The notes below the pieces were generated by a model. It did not search any database. It saw only the letters and a program-made list of their open reading frames with translations, and had not been told where the DNA came from. Below are positions 22,067-32,690 of a DNA stretch of 64,000 nucleotides, one piece after another. The stretch comes from Hortaea werneckii. Its lineage: Eukaryota; Ascomycota; Dothideomycetes; Mycosphaerellales; Teratosphaeriaceae. The first letter of the stretch is position 1; every line of letters starts with the position of its first letter. The DNA lies in contig JBAOKB010000124.1 in NCBI GenBank assembly GCA_037044905.1, positions 1 through 64,000 of the forward strand, read 5' to 3'. A program made the translations under genes and the position numbers.

Positions 22067-25009
22067 ATGGCTACGCCGGCCACTGCGCGTCGCAGTGAGC
22101 CGCAGTCGAGCAGTATGTCCCCCACCCACACAGGCAGTGCGAACAAGAAACAGAGGTGTATTTGGGAGAAAGATCGCTCACAGGCCTGCCCTGCAGCTTT
22201 AGATCATGACTTGGCCGACACCAACTCTCCGGGCCTGCCTACCAACCACCGATCCAGTCGTGCCTCGACCCCAAGACCCTCCATCTCACCCCTCAGTACT
22301 GCCTCAAGAGCCAATCGCTCGCCGATGGCCTCACGAGAAGCTACCATGGGCGACAGCGCACTTCGCAATACCGAGGCCAATGCCGCCACCGCCAGCAATG
22401 GCAATTACCGGGCTGCAGAAGAAGACGACAACAGCTCAAGCAGTCTTAGTGATCCAGAGGACGACTTCGATGACGAAGAGCAGCTGAATGGTGCAGGGCA
22501 AGAGCAAAGAGCTGGCGAGTCGCTCGGGGCGCATAAATCCATGGACGTCGATTCGGAAGCAGAGACTGAACGACTGGATCAGACACCACAAAAGGCGCAA
22601 AAGCACTTGGATGCCGTTGGAAAGACTCCGAGCAAGCTCAGTCAGGCTGCAACAGCAGAGGATGAGCTTTCTGATCCTCCGTCACCTTTGCCCGCCGGCA
22701 ACGGCGTCGGATCACATGCCAGCACGTCTGGCACTGCGCGAAACGTCGGCCAGAATTCCAAAGGCGCGGCTGAAAGCATTGCGACAAGTGAAGGCGTTTT
22801 AGGCCAAAAGCGGAAGCGGTCAGACAGCGCCGACAGCTCTCTGACAAGTGCCGCGTCGGATCTGGGCGAGTCGCCGCGCAAAAGAAGCCCAGAAATGAGC
22901 GAGCATCAAGAAATGAAGACGGACGGCGTAGATGCGGATACCAATGGCGAGCAAGCGTATGCGCCAGAAGAGGCGGTCGAAGAGCCTACTCCCAGGGAAG
23001 AAACCGATACACCTGCTCCACCCGCAGCAAAAGGACCAAAAGGTAGGAAGGGCAAACCGAGAGGCAGGAAGCCCAAAGATCGGACACAAGAGCAGATAGT
23101 AGAGCAGCAAGATGTTGCCGAATCGGAGCAAGAGCCGAACGAAGAGACCGCAGCCAAGACAGAAGAGCAGAAGCAGCAAAGGGCTCACGCTCATTCGCTG
23201 TATGAAGATCTGGCGAAACAATTCACGTCGTTCCGCGAGAAACTCTACAACGAACGACTGACAGGCCTGACCGCCGAGCTCGAACTCTTGAACAAGCCGG
23301 ACTGCCAGCATCCCGAGTACCTGCGCCAGGTGGCATGCGTTGACGCGCGACGCGAGAAGCAGATTCGCGAAGCTAACGCGTATTACTTCTACCGGATGCA
23401 ATCGGTTCGACAGCGCACTTTGGGTGAGCGGAGTCAGCTGCACAGCCAGTACTTTCAGACGATCCGCGAACTTCGAGAGAATGTTCTCTATGAGCTTGGA
23501 GAGGATTGGTATAATATCCAGAAAGAGCGGAGACAGCAACACCAGGAGAACAATGACGCTTTCATCTATAAGTTCCCCGAGAAGCGAACGGATCAGATCC
23601 GTCGGCAGGCAGAGTATAATCAGGAAGTATCAATACTCAGCGGTGTCGCAAAGTATGTTGGCTTTCCTGCCGCGCCAGAAGTCGGCGGCGCGAAGAACGA
23701 AAGCATGGACGAAGACCTGCGAGCAATGAAGGTAAGGCAACCTCTCACGAAAGCATCACCAGGTGCATGGTTGATTTGGTCTAACAACATGTCTTAGATC
23801 CCAAAGCGCATACCCCATCGTCAAATGTTTTATGGACATCAAATGCCACCCCTCGCTGCCCAGAATGAGCGCTTGACCAAGGAACAAGAACGTCTAGCCC
23901 ATGAGCAATTCATCGAACAGAACGCTTGGGCTCAACCACAAAGGCTGACGCATCACCACGGGACTCCGAATCTTACGCACACGGATCATTGGGCAGAGCA
24001 GCCTGCGGGCGGTGCCCATGCAGCCGCACGTAACCTTGGTCGCAGTCTGAATGCGCCAAATGCATCCGGACGGACGGCAAGCCCATTCGCTACCCCTCTC
24101 CCGCAGAATAGAAGCCAGCCATTGGATCAGTCGAGCTCGGCTGGTACCGTAGCAATGGGCAGTGATGGGCAGGAAGCGCCTTCTAGTGTTCTCGCGGCAC
24201 CTCCGACCAGTGAGCGGATACACACGTTCGCAGGCTCGCAAGGCTCTCCGCTTATGGTGAATAAGCAGCGACATCTTCCTCAGCAACAGCAGTCGCAAAA
24301 TGGAGGCACGACGATAGAAGGTACAGGAGGATGGCGGAATTTCTCAAACATGTCCGGAGTCTCTGGGACAAGCACCATTGATGCGCCGCCTGACTCGGCG
24401 GAGAAAGCGCGAGGCGAGTGGCGTGGAGATGGGGCCAGGGATCCGGATCATCATTATCAGGCTTCGAACTTTCCTCAGCAGCAGCAACATGCTCGGTACC
24501 AGCACCCGCAGCAGTTTGATGACGACAACGCTGCACTGCAGCAAAAACATCACACGCACCAACAACAACAGAAGAGCCTCCCAGCCCTTCTAAGCGAAGC
24601 GAGCCCGCCTCCACAATCCTATCCACGACCACATTCTCACCAGGTCTTCGACACAAGTCAACTTCACGGGCAACACCACCATCACCATCACCACCCTCCT
24701 CCGCACCAACACAATCATCATCATCACCACCACCACCACCATCAGCTCAACGAGCACGACCCAGCAGCCTCACCAGCGTTAGGCGGAAGGAGAAGTAGTA
24801 GTCGTGCCACGACACGTCCCACCGCTCCATCGTCGACGAACAATGCGGATATATTCCCTGGAGTGGCCTTCCGAAGAGAACAGGAGGGTTCATATGGCAC
24901 TCCTGCGCCGCTGCAGCCGCAGTTCCAGCACCAGCACCAGCATCAGCACCAGCTAAATACTGCTGCGACGCCCGCTGCAGCGGGGAAGGTTGGCGGTGAG
25001 TCTGGATGA
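22067..25009 (+). CDS. Sds3/Dep1-like subunit of the Rpd3L histone deacetylase complex
   Basis: Two exons, 22067-23731 and 23798-25009, joined across a GTAAGG...TAG intron (LRAMK-IPKRIPHRQMFY). The product is 958 aa from the ATG at 22067 (GGCCATGG). An in-frame ATG at 21710 would add 119 residues. Residues about 1-365 are disordered, acidic and Ser-rich, with an AT-hook-like KGRKGKPRGRKPK near 330. The Sds3 region starts at SLYEDLAKQFTSFREKLYNE and continues through CQHPEYLRQVACVDARREKQ and the long helix ending YELGEDWYNIQKERR. In yeast Sds3 and human BRMS1 this coiled coil bridges Sin3 and the deacetylase. Exon 2 encodes a Gln/His-rich tail with near-pure histidine runs (24677-24745). Family assignment is good; Sds3 versus Dep1 is not resolved. 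Confidence 0.8.
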
Positions 25010-25654
25010 GGGATAGGTGCTTTAAGGCGGGGATGATATGGAACGTTGGAAGTGATTGTAGGGGTAGCGGGGAAGATGTGCATGAGTAGGGGGACCATGT
25101 GGTAAGGAACGACGGATGTGAGGGTGGTGAGGAGAAAGGCAGAAGGAGATGGCGATTTTGGAATTTTTGGGGGGACACCTTGTGATATACCCACTCCGAC
25201 TCTAACCTGAAATCATTTGAAACCATTTGAAACATAGGTTGCTGTCATGTGCATCCAAGTGCAATATCGTAGGGGTTGGGCGTTTGATTGTGTTGCGCTG
25301 TGTTGTATTGTGTTGCGTTCATCTTGGGCTGCAGCTTTCACGCTGCTCCTGCGTCATCGACCCGGTGGCGTGGACCTCTGCGGCGTGCCTGCGACCTCCA
25401 GGCTGGAGCGAAAACGGAGTTTGGGGGAATGATGGCCTGATGAACCCCGCGCCCTTCCGAAAACAAAATACAATTTCTAGAGCTTTCTTGAATTTTGTCA
25501 TTCACCTTGCTGGAGTCTCATTCGAACTCACACTGTCCAGCCACTGGGGAATATCACGTTCCAGAATATTTCCCAAGGAGACAAGGGGCGAAAAGAGAGA
25601 CTCCACCTTGATCTGCCTCCGCGACTGGCCTTGCGCACAGACACTACTTACTTC
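25010..25654. other. intergenic, 645 bp
   Basis: Between two plus-strand genes. It includes an imperfect TGTGTTG-type repeat at about 25284-25320. Otherwise nothing recognised; it holds the 3' UTR of the Sds3-like gene and the promoter of the next gene. Confidence 0.5.
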
Positions 25655-27079
25655 ATGCCATCACTGACGATCAACCCGCCCCGACCTCCACCGCCGCCGA
25701 CCGAGCGCAATACGAACTCGACCTCTCCGCCCCAATCAGACAACACTTCCTTCACCTTCTCCGCACCACCTCCTGGTAGTACCACCTTCTATCCCACCGT
25801 CGCCAACCCTACCACCACTACCACCACCTCGGCATTATCCAACGACGCAGGTTCGCCAGTTGCTCCGGAGTATAGCCCCATTACCCCCAAAGTGCAGCCC
25901 ATTCTTCCGGCCATATCGTCCTCACAGCAACACGATGGGCCCCTACAGCAGCCACCTCCACCGTCGCCGCCTCCGTCGGGAATGAATCCCCATCACGCTC
26001 CTACCCCACACCAGCCTCAGCCGCAACAGCAGGAACGTCAACATGATGCACCTTCCGCGCAGCAGCAGCAGCAGCAACAGCAGTCCCAACCACAACCCAG
26101 TATAAATGCATCCACGAACGCCGCAGAAGCAGCACCAGCACCAGCACCCGCAATCCCACCAACATCCTTCATCCCTCAACCAGCGCCCCTACCGTTCTCG
26201 AGCGAGGACTCCACAGACGCTATCGCTTTACGGGCTGCGATCTCAGCTCTTCAATTCCAGAAGAAAAAAGCGCAGGAAGATCTGAGGACGTTGGAGCATA
26301 CGAAGCAGCATGCGCTTAAGAATCCTTCCCAGTTTAAGGAGGCGCTCGTGGCTGGGAAGCTGAAAGAGGAAAGGAGGGAGTTTGGAGGTGTGCAGCGGAT
26401 TTTGGATGAGGATGATAGTGAGGAGGAGGACGGTTTGAATCAGACTACTGCTCGTGACAGGGAGGATGATGCGATGGGAGGAGCTACAGAGGAAGGTGCG
26501 AGAGAAGGCTCGAAGAGCGGCGAATCAAAAGCAGCGGCCGGCGGGAAAAGCTCATCAGACTCATATCCGTCACCGCCAGCGCAACGCGTGCAGGAGTCCA
26601 ATCACTCGCAATCTTCAACTACCAAATCTCCCGCAGCACAGCAAGAACACTTCCCTCCAATACCAGGAGCTCAGAACGTTGTCCGTACACCCTACATCAA
26701 TTGGGAGAAATACCATGTTCTCAGTGAACCGCTCGATCGGCTGCACGAGCAACAACGGCGCTGGCCTGGCGCGGGTGGGACCTCCCTTAGCGATCAGCAG
26801 CGAAGAAGAAGCGAAAGGGAGTATTCGGTCGCGGCACCGTATAGTCCCTTTTATGACCGGCTCGATGAAGGGACGACGACGAATACGGCGGGGAACAGAG
26901 GGAGTACGAGTGGTGGGGGTGGTGTTTCGCCTACGAGTCTCGGTACTAGTACTGCGCCACCCGCAGCAGCAGGAGCAGGAGCAGCGGATGGGAATGGGGT
27001 CGGCGGCGCGGGTGATCATCCTATGGAGACTAGACGGGGGAGTAGTCATAATAGATACCCTCCTCCGCCGACGAGATGA
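25655..27079 (+). CDS. polyP/polyQ-rich conserved-looking hypothetical protein (474 aa)
   Basis: Single exon. The frame opens at 25631 with a non-ATG codon, so I take the ATG at 25655. Residues 1-180 are disordered: proline runs, a Thr run and an eight-Gln run. An ordered helical segment follows (DAIALRAAISALQFQKKKAQ ... TLEHTKQHALKNPSQFKEAL, about 190-235), with an acidic DEDDSEEED patch. A second ordered motif near 345-385 reads NVVRTPYINWEKYHVLSEPL and DRLHEQQRRWP. These two islands look like evolutionarily constrained segments in an otherwise variable protein. I do not recognise a named domain. Nuclear location is plausible from composition only. Confidence 0.7.
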   Translation: MPSLTINPPRPPPPPTERNTNSTSPPQSDNTSFTFSAPPPGSTTFYPTVANPTTTTTTSALSNDAGSPVAPEYSPITPKVQPILPAISSSQQHDGPLQQPPPPSPPPSGMNPHHAPTPHQPQPQQQERQHDAPSAQQQQQQQQSQPQPSINASTNAAEAAPAPAPAIPPTSFIPQPAPLPFSSEDSTDAIALRAAISALQFQKKKAQEDLRTLEHTKQHALKNPSQFKEALVAGKLKEERREFGGVQRILDEDDSEEEDGLNQTTARDREDDAMGGATEEGAREGSKSGESKAAAGGKSSSDSYPSPPAQRVQESNHSQSSTTKSPAAQQEHFPPIPGAQNVVRTPYINWEKYHVLSEPLDRLHEQQRRWPGAGGTSLSDQQRRRSEREYSVAAPYSPFYDRLDEGTTTNTAGNRGSTSGGGGVSPTSLGTSTAPPAAAGAGAADGNGVGGAGDHPMETRRGSSHNRYPPPPTR

Positions 27080-28314
27080 TGAGGAATGATTATTTTGCTC
27101 GAACCTTTGCCTCCCTTTTCATCTTCCGATCCTGCATCTTCCTCTTTCGCATGACTCGTTCTTGCCCTCTTGAAAATTCGCGATACGATCTCCTGCAGGA
27201 GGGCAGCGACGAGGCACAAGCGATGGCTTGCAGCTTTGAGCTGCCTCCCAACGCCCCCACGGATGCCTCGTGCGCTTAGCGCACTTGGTGGCGGAGTCTC
27301 CGCAGCTCAGCTTTGGGGCGACGAGGGCGGTCTCCATGTTATTGAGTCTCCGGGTGCCGCTGTATGCGCCTCAAGTGATCTCTGCCTTGAGAATGTGGTT
27401 CTAGAGACAAGCAAGTGGCTGTGATTGATTGCGCATGTAGGCGTCGCGTCACAGTGCGCGCGTGTCCAGATACTAATTTTCGCCCCCGTTCCAACTCAGG
27501 TACTGCTGACAATCGACTGATAAAACAGGCTGTACATCTATATCTTATTTTAGGGGCTACGGCGTGAGCGCTGCGCGTAAGTTGCTTCTTCAGCATTACA
27601 GATCCATGCCCGGCACAAAACAACGTCCCGACTGCAAGCGCCCCCGCCGTGTCCCGATTCTGATGGCCTTCGTGACGGAAAGAAAATCATTCATTCCGGC
27701 CATAGCTCCGGTGGGCTCTTCTGCACGCTTCGCGATACGCCTTGTCACGACGATGATTGGACAGGACACAGGGGGCGTGCGAACCGTGAAGCATGACAAA
27801 CGCCACCATTGCCAACCGGTTGGCTGGGCCTCCCTCCCTCCTTTCTCCCTCGGGCTGGTTGGCGTTTTGTACGGCGCGATAGGCGGGTTCCTGCTCACCG
27901 GTCGGTCATGCAGGGGTGCCGCCCTCCTGGGTCTCGGGGCGTTAGCTGCAGCCTGCAGCCTGCAAGCGAGATGCGGCTCTGTTGGCGCGCGCGCGCGCGG
28001 ACAGTCATAAAGCTATGGTGATTCCGACATCAATTTGGTCTTCTCGCTAAACTGCTGCTGCTATCGACGCGATATTCCTTGTTCACTTCCTTATGAGAAA
28101 TTCGAAGTGTGATTTGAGGTTTAGCGACGTAGATGCGGATCTTCCTTCAATGAACGAAAACTTCCGTCCGGACTTCTGCTTGACAACAGGTCCTATCCGC
28201 TACACCTGAATTACGCATAAATTATTGTACGATCTAGGGACAAGGACCGACATTGTACCTGGGCTCCGCTGGGTCATTGTCGCATGAATAGGATCGCCAC
28301 TGAACGGTTGCAAA
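27080..28314. other. intergenic, 1.2 kb, with short GC alternating run
   Basis: No supported gene; a 148-codon frame at 27564-28010 is GC-driven and featureless. It holds a 7-bp tandem GCCTGCA (27951-27964) and a 15-nt alternating GC run at 27985-27999, which could adopt Z-DNA (inference). Confidence 0.5.
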
Positions 28315-29736
28315 ATGTCTTCCGCGATTCCGTGTATATACTGGACCGAACAAATGGCTATAGTGGAGACGCCGGAGCACGATCCATACGAGTGCCCTCT
28401 CACGTATGATGCGTATCCAGACCCATCGTATTGTGCGACACCACCATATCCACTTGCGCGATTCCTCGGAGATGACGGGGGAGGCTTCTCAACTTACAAC
28501 AACAACAACCAACTTGATGCTCTGCCGGCCTCTCCCAATGCCGCTTCCGACCAACGTGGATATATGGACTTCTGGTGCGCTCACTACTTACCTCAAGATC
28601 AATCAAATTCGCCAGGTCGTAGCGTGTATTCCTCATCGCATCTCAGCAGCGACTGGAGTGACCCAGATAGCACACCATATTCTTCACCTGAGCCAGTCAA
28701 CGCTTGAACGCCTTACATTGCCAGAGGCTGTTCCCTCCTGGGAGAAATTGGGGCATGTCAAGGCTTTCAAACAAAGGAAGATCTCGGCTGTGTAGCTCTG
28801 CATGATGTGCAGCAATATGCCGACACCGAACAGGAGAAGGTGACCTTCGATGACGAGATTCCGATTTATGGAGCCTGCGCCCACGATGGGTACCAGCCGG
28901 CGACCACGGCGGATAGCAACAGCGCTTGCTATGTTCCATACTTGCCGTCTCAGCATGACCTTAAAGCCAAGCGCCTGGAAAGTAATTTCGATATCAAAAT
29001 CGCTCCGGCTCTTAGGAAGCGGCAGCGGCGATCTAGCCACACGACACATATACATCATTCAAGGACTAAGAGTTGTGACCGCCCGGGTCAGGGCAGAAAG
29101 GTCCTAGCACCCCGAGGCAAAACCTCGCTCTCATCCGGCACGACCTTCGCTACTCGCAATGCAAGGTGTTTCCCCTGCCCTCTTGCGGTCTACGGCTGCA
29201 CATCCACCTTTGGCAGTAAGAACGAATGGAAACGCCACGTCAGCACCCAACACATACAGCTTAACTTCTGGCGATGCGATCAGTGTCCTACGGAAGATCG
29301 CCAGCCAAACGATTTCAACCGGAAAGATCTCTTCATTCAGCACGTGCGCCGTATGCATCCGCTCAGCCTCAATGAGCACATATCTGCAGCATCAGTCCCG
29401 AAGAAGGGTAGACGTGGTAGTGACGGAAGTATAGTGAAAAGTGAGGCAATGGAGACAGCTTTGGTTGAGATAGCGAAGCGGTGTACCATCAAGCTCCGCG
29501 ACGCACCTATGCAGAGTGGCTGCTTATTCTGCGATGCATCGTTTGAAGGTCCCAGCAGCTGGGAAGAACGGATGGAGCATGTAGGACGACATATGGAAGC
29601 CGTAAGGAAACTCGATCAAGCGCCTCCGCAGCCGGATGTCTGGCGGCAAGACAATTTAACAGAGCGATGGCTTCGGGCGGAGAGGCTGGTCGTCAAAGGG
29701 AAAGGGGGTCGATTGGTACTTACGGATTTGAAGTGA
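28315..29736 (+). CDS. C2H2 zinc-finger protein interrupted by an in-frame TGA or unresolved intron
   Basis: Two open blocks, 28315-28707 and 28708-29736, lie in the same frame and are separated only by one TGA (28705-28707). Block 1 (130 codons) is acidic and Tyr/Ser/Pro-rich, like an activation region. Block 2 has a basic patch (ALRKRQRRS) then three zinc-finger-like units. These are CPLAVYGC with a downstream HVSTQH, CDQC with HVRRMH, and CLFC with EHVGRH. This resembles fungal C2H2 putative transcription factors. An intron removing the TGA is possible: donor GTATTC at 28626 and acceptor CAG at 28724 would keep frame, but that donor is weak. Otherwise block 2 alone could be translated, or the gene carries a nonsense codon. 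DNA-binding role inferred from the fingers. Confidence 0.6.
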
Positions 29737-30634
29737 CGAAACGACTAGTTCCGACTATTGTCTTGTCACAGTACGGGTTGGCGCTATATTTGCACATTGA
29801 CGACGTGATGAATTTTGAGATACCTCTGATAGCAATGACGAACTTACGAGCAATACTTATACAACTTACGAGAAATACTTGTTACAACTCATCCATGACA
29901 GTCGAAAACAATCTCCTCTTATCATCTCCTCATCGAACCCACGTTACCGAACATCATTGCTCAGAGCATCACATGTAAAACACCCATGAACACCATCTAC
30001 AGTCCTCCAATACGCCCTTAAGCGTCTACTGATCTGCAAAAACCAACTCAGACGTCTGACGGACCCGCCTCAGCCGCGAGCTTGCAGTAATTGGCAGCCC
30101 GCAGTCGGCATCAGGCATTATGAAGGATCCTGCAGCCAGCTCCAGCTGCAGCTGCAGCTGCATTACAGCGCAGGGCGCTTATTGATCCTAATTTACGCCC
30201 CAAAGCGCGGAGAAGAGCGAAGCTTGCCCTAACATGTGAAAGGCGTTTTGACTATGTGAATTTCTAAGCTAGGGGGCGCAAGGGAACGGATGATCGAGGG
30301 CTGCATGGTATCGATTACTTAGGAGGGTACCGTGGCAGTTCGAGCTCAGCACAAGCCGTCATCATCTGTGTCGCAGTGGCAAAAAGTCAGTTGCAAAAAT
30401 CATTTCATGGCTTGGATTTGGCCATGCATGGTTTGAAGGGGGAAGGGTGTGGGATTTTTTTTTATTGGGGCGATTGATGCAGAGCTGGCAACGAGAAAGA
30501 CATATCTTCATTGATCTATAAGACGTCCCGGTAACTATTTTTGCCCAGGCGGTGTCCATACCCGCCACACGAATCATATCCTTGTTAGACAAGCGCCCAC
30601 AGGGGCTACACCCTCAAGGAGACGTAAAATCCGC
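29737..30634. other. convergent intergenic region, 0.9 kb
   Basis: Between the 3' ends of the zinc-finger gene and eIF3d. It contains a self-complementary CAGCTG tandem at 30143-30162 and a T9 run near 30456. No coding signal. Confidence 0.5.
30143..30162. repeat. short CAGCTG tandem palindrome
   Basis: Three CAGCTG hexamers plus CA in tandem; each hexamer is palindromic, so the tract can fold on itself. It lies in a non-coding convergent region. Functional meaning unknown. Confidence 0.7.
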
Positions 30635-32380
30635 TTACTCCTCGTCCTCCTGCACGCTCGGCATCATCGAGTTGACGTCGTCATCCTCCTCGAAAGTGTT
30701 GCCAGGGACCTGGTACAGTCTGATGGTCGGCTTGTTCGGGTCCTTGACCAGGACGAACTTGCCGTCGCCTTCGACCTTCTGGACCATGTCGACGAAAGCC
30801 TTGACAATCGCCCATCCGTTGCCGACGTTCAAATTCATCTGGCTAGCGAACTCGCGCGGCTTGTAACCCAGCACACCAACAATGACGTGCTCGGCCGTGC
30901 TCTTGGGGTTCTGGCGAGAGACGAAGCCGAGCTTCATCAGGTCCGCCTTGGCGAGCATGGCTTGGGTGGTCCAGCGCGCGAGCTTGCAGGAGTTGTTCTT
31001 CATCTCAGTTGCGACAACGGCACCACGCTGGCTGGCCAGCTTCGTCCGCCAGTCAAGCGCACCGCCGGAGCCTTGCGCCTTGTTGTCGAATTCGTTGAGG
31101 GCCTTGATGACGAGCATCTGGTCTTCGCCAGAGATGCTGTTCTTCACAACCGCATCAAGCTCGGTACGAACAATAAGGTGCACAGGCTCCTCATCATCCG
31201 AGAGAGAAAGATCAAAGCGACGGTACTTATAGGTCTTGGATGCAGGTGGGTCTGTCTCTTCGTTGGGGTCGTAGAATGGGTGTGGGTGCGACGCTTCGTA
31301 CTTGTTGTTCTCATTCTCGAGCACAACTTGACTTGGGAAGACGTTGTTGATGTGGGTTGCTTCCTCTTTGAGGGCACCAGGGCTGTTGATCTGGTCCTTA
31401 TTGCCTTCACTCATCTCCAGAGGAGCATCAGCTGCGTTTTCGTTGACGGTGACCATGTCCAGAGAGGAGCCTTCGCGCTTGTCAATGTAGATCTTGCCGT
31501 CCTGCTTGACGATGACGATGTCCCAGCTGTAAATGGAGCGAGGCGCACACATAAGCATGGACAGAATGTTGTCCGTGGCAAAGATGGTGGCCTCATTTCG
31601 GTCTGCCAGATCCTGGATCACTGGGTCGGAAGAAGTAGAGACGTTGTAAGCAGCACGGTCGAGAACTTGCAGCTTGCGGATGGATGTCGTTGCGCCTGGC
31701 TGCTTGTCGTAGGCGCGATCGTAGTAGTATAAGAAGCCACAGTCATCGAGGTCCTCGCCTTCACCAGCTTCCAAGTTGAGCTTCTGCAGACGGCTGAAGT
31801 CAACTTCCTCCAGCACCTTCCAGCTATCCTTTGGCTGGACCGAAGCCTCCCGGTTGCGCTGCGGCTTGTCGTAGTCTTTCCAGCCAAATCTCCTGCCACC
31901 GCGCCCGCCGCGACCACCGCGGCTGTCGTACCCTTGCTGTCCGCCCCTCGTCTGGACACGCTGGAACGCCCCACGGCCTCCGCGCTGGCTCTGGGCGCCT
32001 CTTCCTCCTCGTCCGCGGAAGACGGCGCTACCCCGTCCGCCGAAGCCACGCGCTCTGCTCGAAGTCTGACTACGGTCGACAAGGGAGAAAGTGCTCTCCT
32101 CGTTCTGTTGCTCCAGGTTGAAGACGGTCTGCAGGCCGCCTGGACCGCCACCGTAGATCTGATCGCGGTATCGCTGGTTGAACTGCTGTCGGCCGCCTCT
32201 TTCCCTGTCCTTGCCATCGGAGGTCCAGTCCGCCATGCGGCCTAGCTTGTCGCCCTTTGAGAAGGGCGCGTAGGGAACGCCATTCAAGGTCGTCTCGGTG
32301 GTGGTCGGTGGGCCCCAAGTGTTCTCCTGCGGCAGAGAATCAATGACCTCGTTGAGGTCTTTCAGACTGATCGGCGCCAT
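30635..32380 (-). CDS. eukaryotic translation initiation factor 3 subunit D
   Basis: Single exon, 581 aa from the ATG at 32380. The frame is open 60 codons further upstream, but homologous sequence begins at [17 protein letters not shown]. The N-terminus has ENTWGPP and [17 protein letters not shown], typical of eIF3d. An RGG-rich stretch (about residues 105-165) follows. The body carries [29 protein letters not shown] and [10 protein letters not shown]. The tail is acidic ([12 protein letters not shown]). eIF3d is the cap-binding subunit of eIF3, bound at the mRNA entry side of the 40S ribosome, and is present in filamentous fungi although absent from budding yeast. Length matches fungal homologues. 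It diverges from the gene at 32691. Confidence 0.95.
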   Translation of the reverse strand: MAPISLKDLNEVIDSLPQENTWGPPTTTETTLNGVPYAPFSKGDKLGRMADWTSDGKDRERGGRQQFNQRYRDQIYGGGPGGLQTVFNLEQQNEESTFSLVDRSQTSSRARGFGGRGSAVFRGRGGRGAQSQRGGRGAFQRVQTRGGQQGYDSRGGRGGRGGRRFGWKDYDKPQRNREASVQPKDSWKVLEEVDFSRLQKLNLEAGEGEDLDDCGFLYYYDRAYDKQPGATTSIRKLQVLDRAAYNVSTSSDPVIQDLADRNEATIFATDNILSMLMCAPRSIYSWDIVIVKQDGKIYIDKREGSSLDMVTVNENAADAPLEMSEGNKDQINSPGALKEEATHINNVFPSQVVLENENNKYEASHPHPFYDPNEETDPPASKTYKYRRFDLSLSDDEEPVHLIVRTELDAVVKNSISGEDQMLVIKALNEFDNKAQGSGGALDWRTKLASQRGAVVATEMKNNSCKLARWTTQAMLAKADLMKLGFVSRQNPKSTAEHVIVGVLGYKPREFASQMNLNVGNGWAIVKAFVDMVQKVEGDGKFVLVKDPNKPTIRLYQVPGNTFEEDDDVNSMMPSVQEDEE

Positions 32381-32690
32381 CTTGTTCGGACTTACTGTCG
32401 CAGATTCGCGGCTAATAAGTGATGAGGATGCGCTGAATGTTGACCATCTTCGACCTTCGATAATTTGTCGCGGAATCTTGGCGTGCGGAAGGCGGGGCAT
32501 CCCCGAATATCTGCCGGGCGCGCCGCCTTTAGATTCACATGCTGCTGTTCGCCTCAGCAACGGCGCGTCGTCTTAACATTGCACAAACCATGTGACGCTC
32601 CACGCTCGTCGACTGGAGAATATGGGACACTCTACGCATTTGGGTGTCACAATATGGACTTAAAACTCCTAGAGAGACTGTGGGGACGGC
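32381..32690. promoter_or_regulatory. divergent promoter region eIF3d / orphan gene
   Basis: 310 bp between two opposite start codons, so the two promoters must share it. No TATA box or named element recognised. Confidence 0.5.

Noticed and set aside
22820..23542. 240-codon minus-strand frame
   Set aside because: Antisense to the Sds3 domain; no motif of its own.
27564..28010. 148-codon frame with a hydrophobic patch
   Set aside because: GC-rich intergenic DNA with repeats; no recognisable motif.
30887..31732. 281-codon plus-strand frame
   Set aside because: Antisense shadow of eIF3d, whose family identity is certain.
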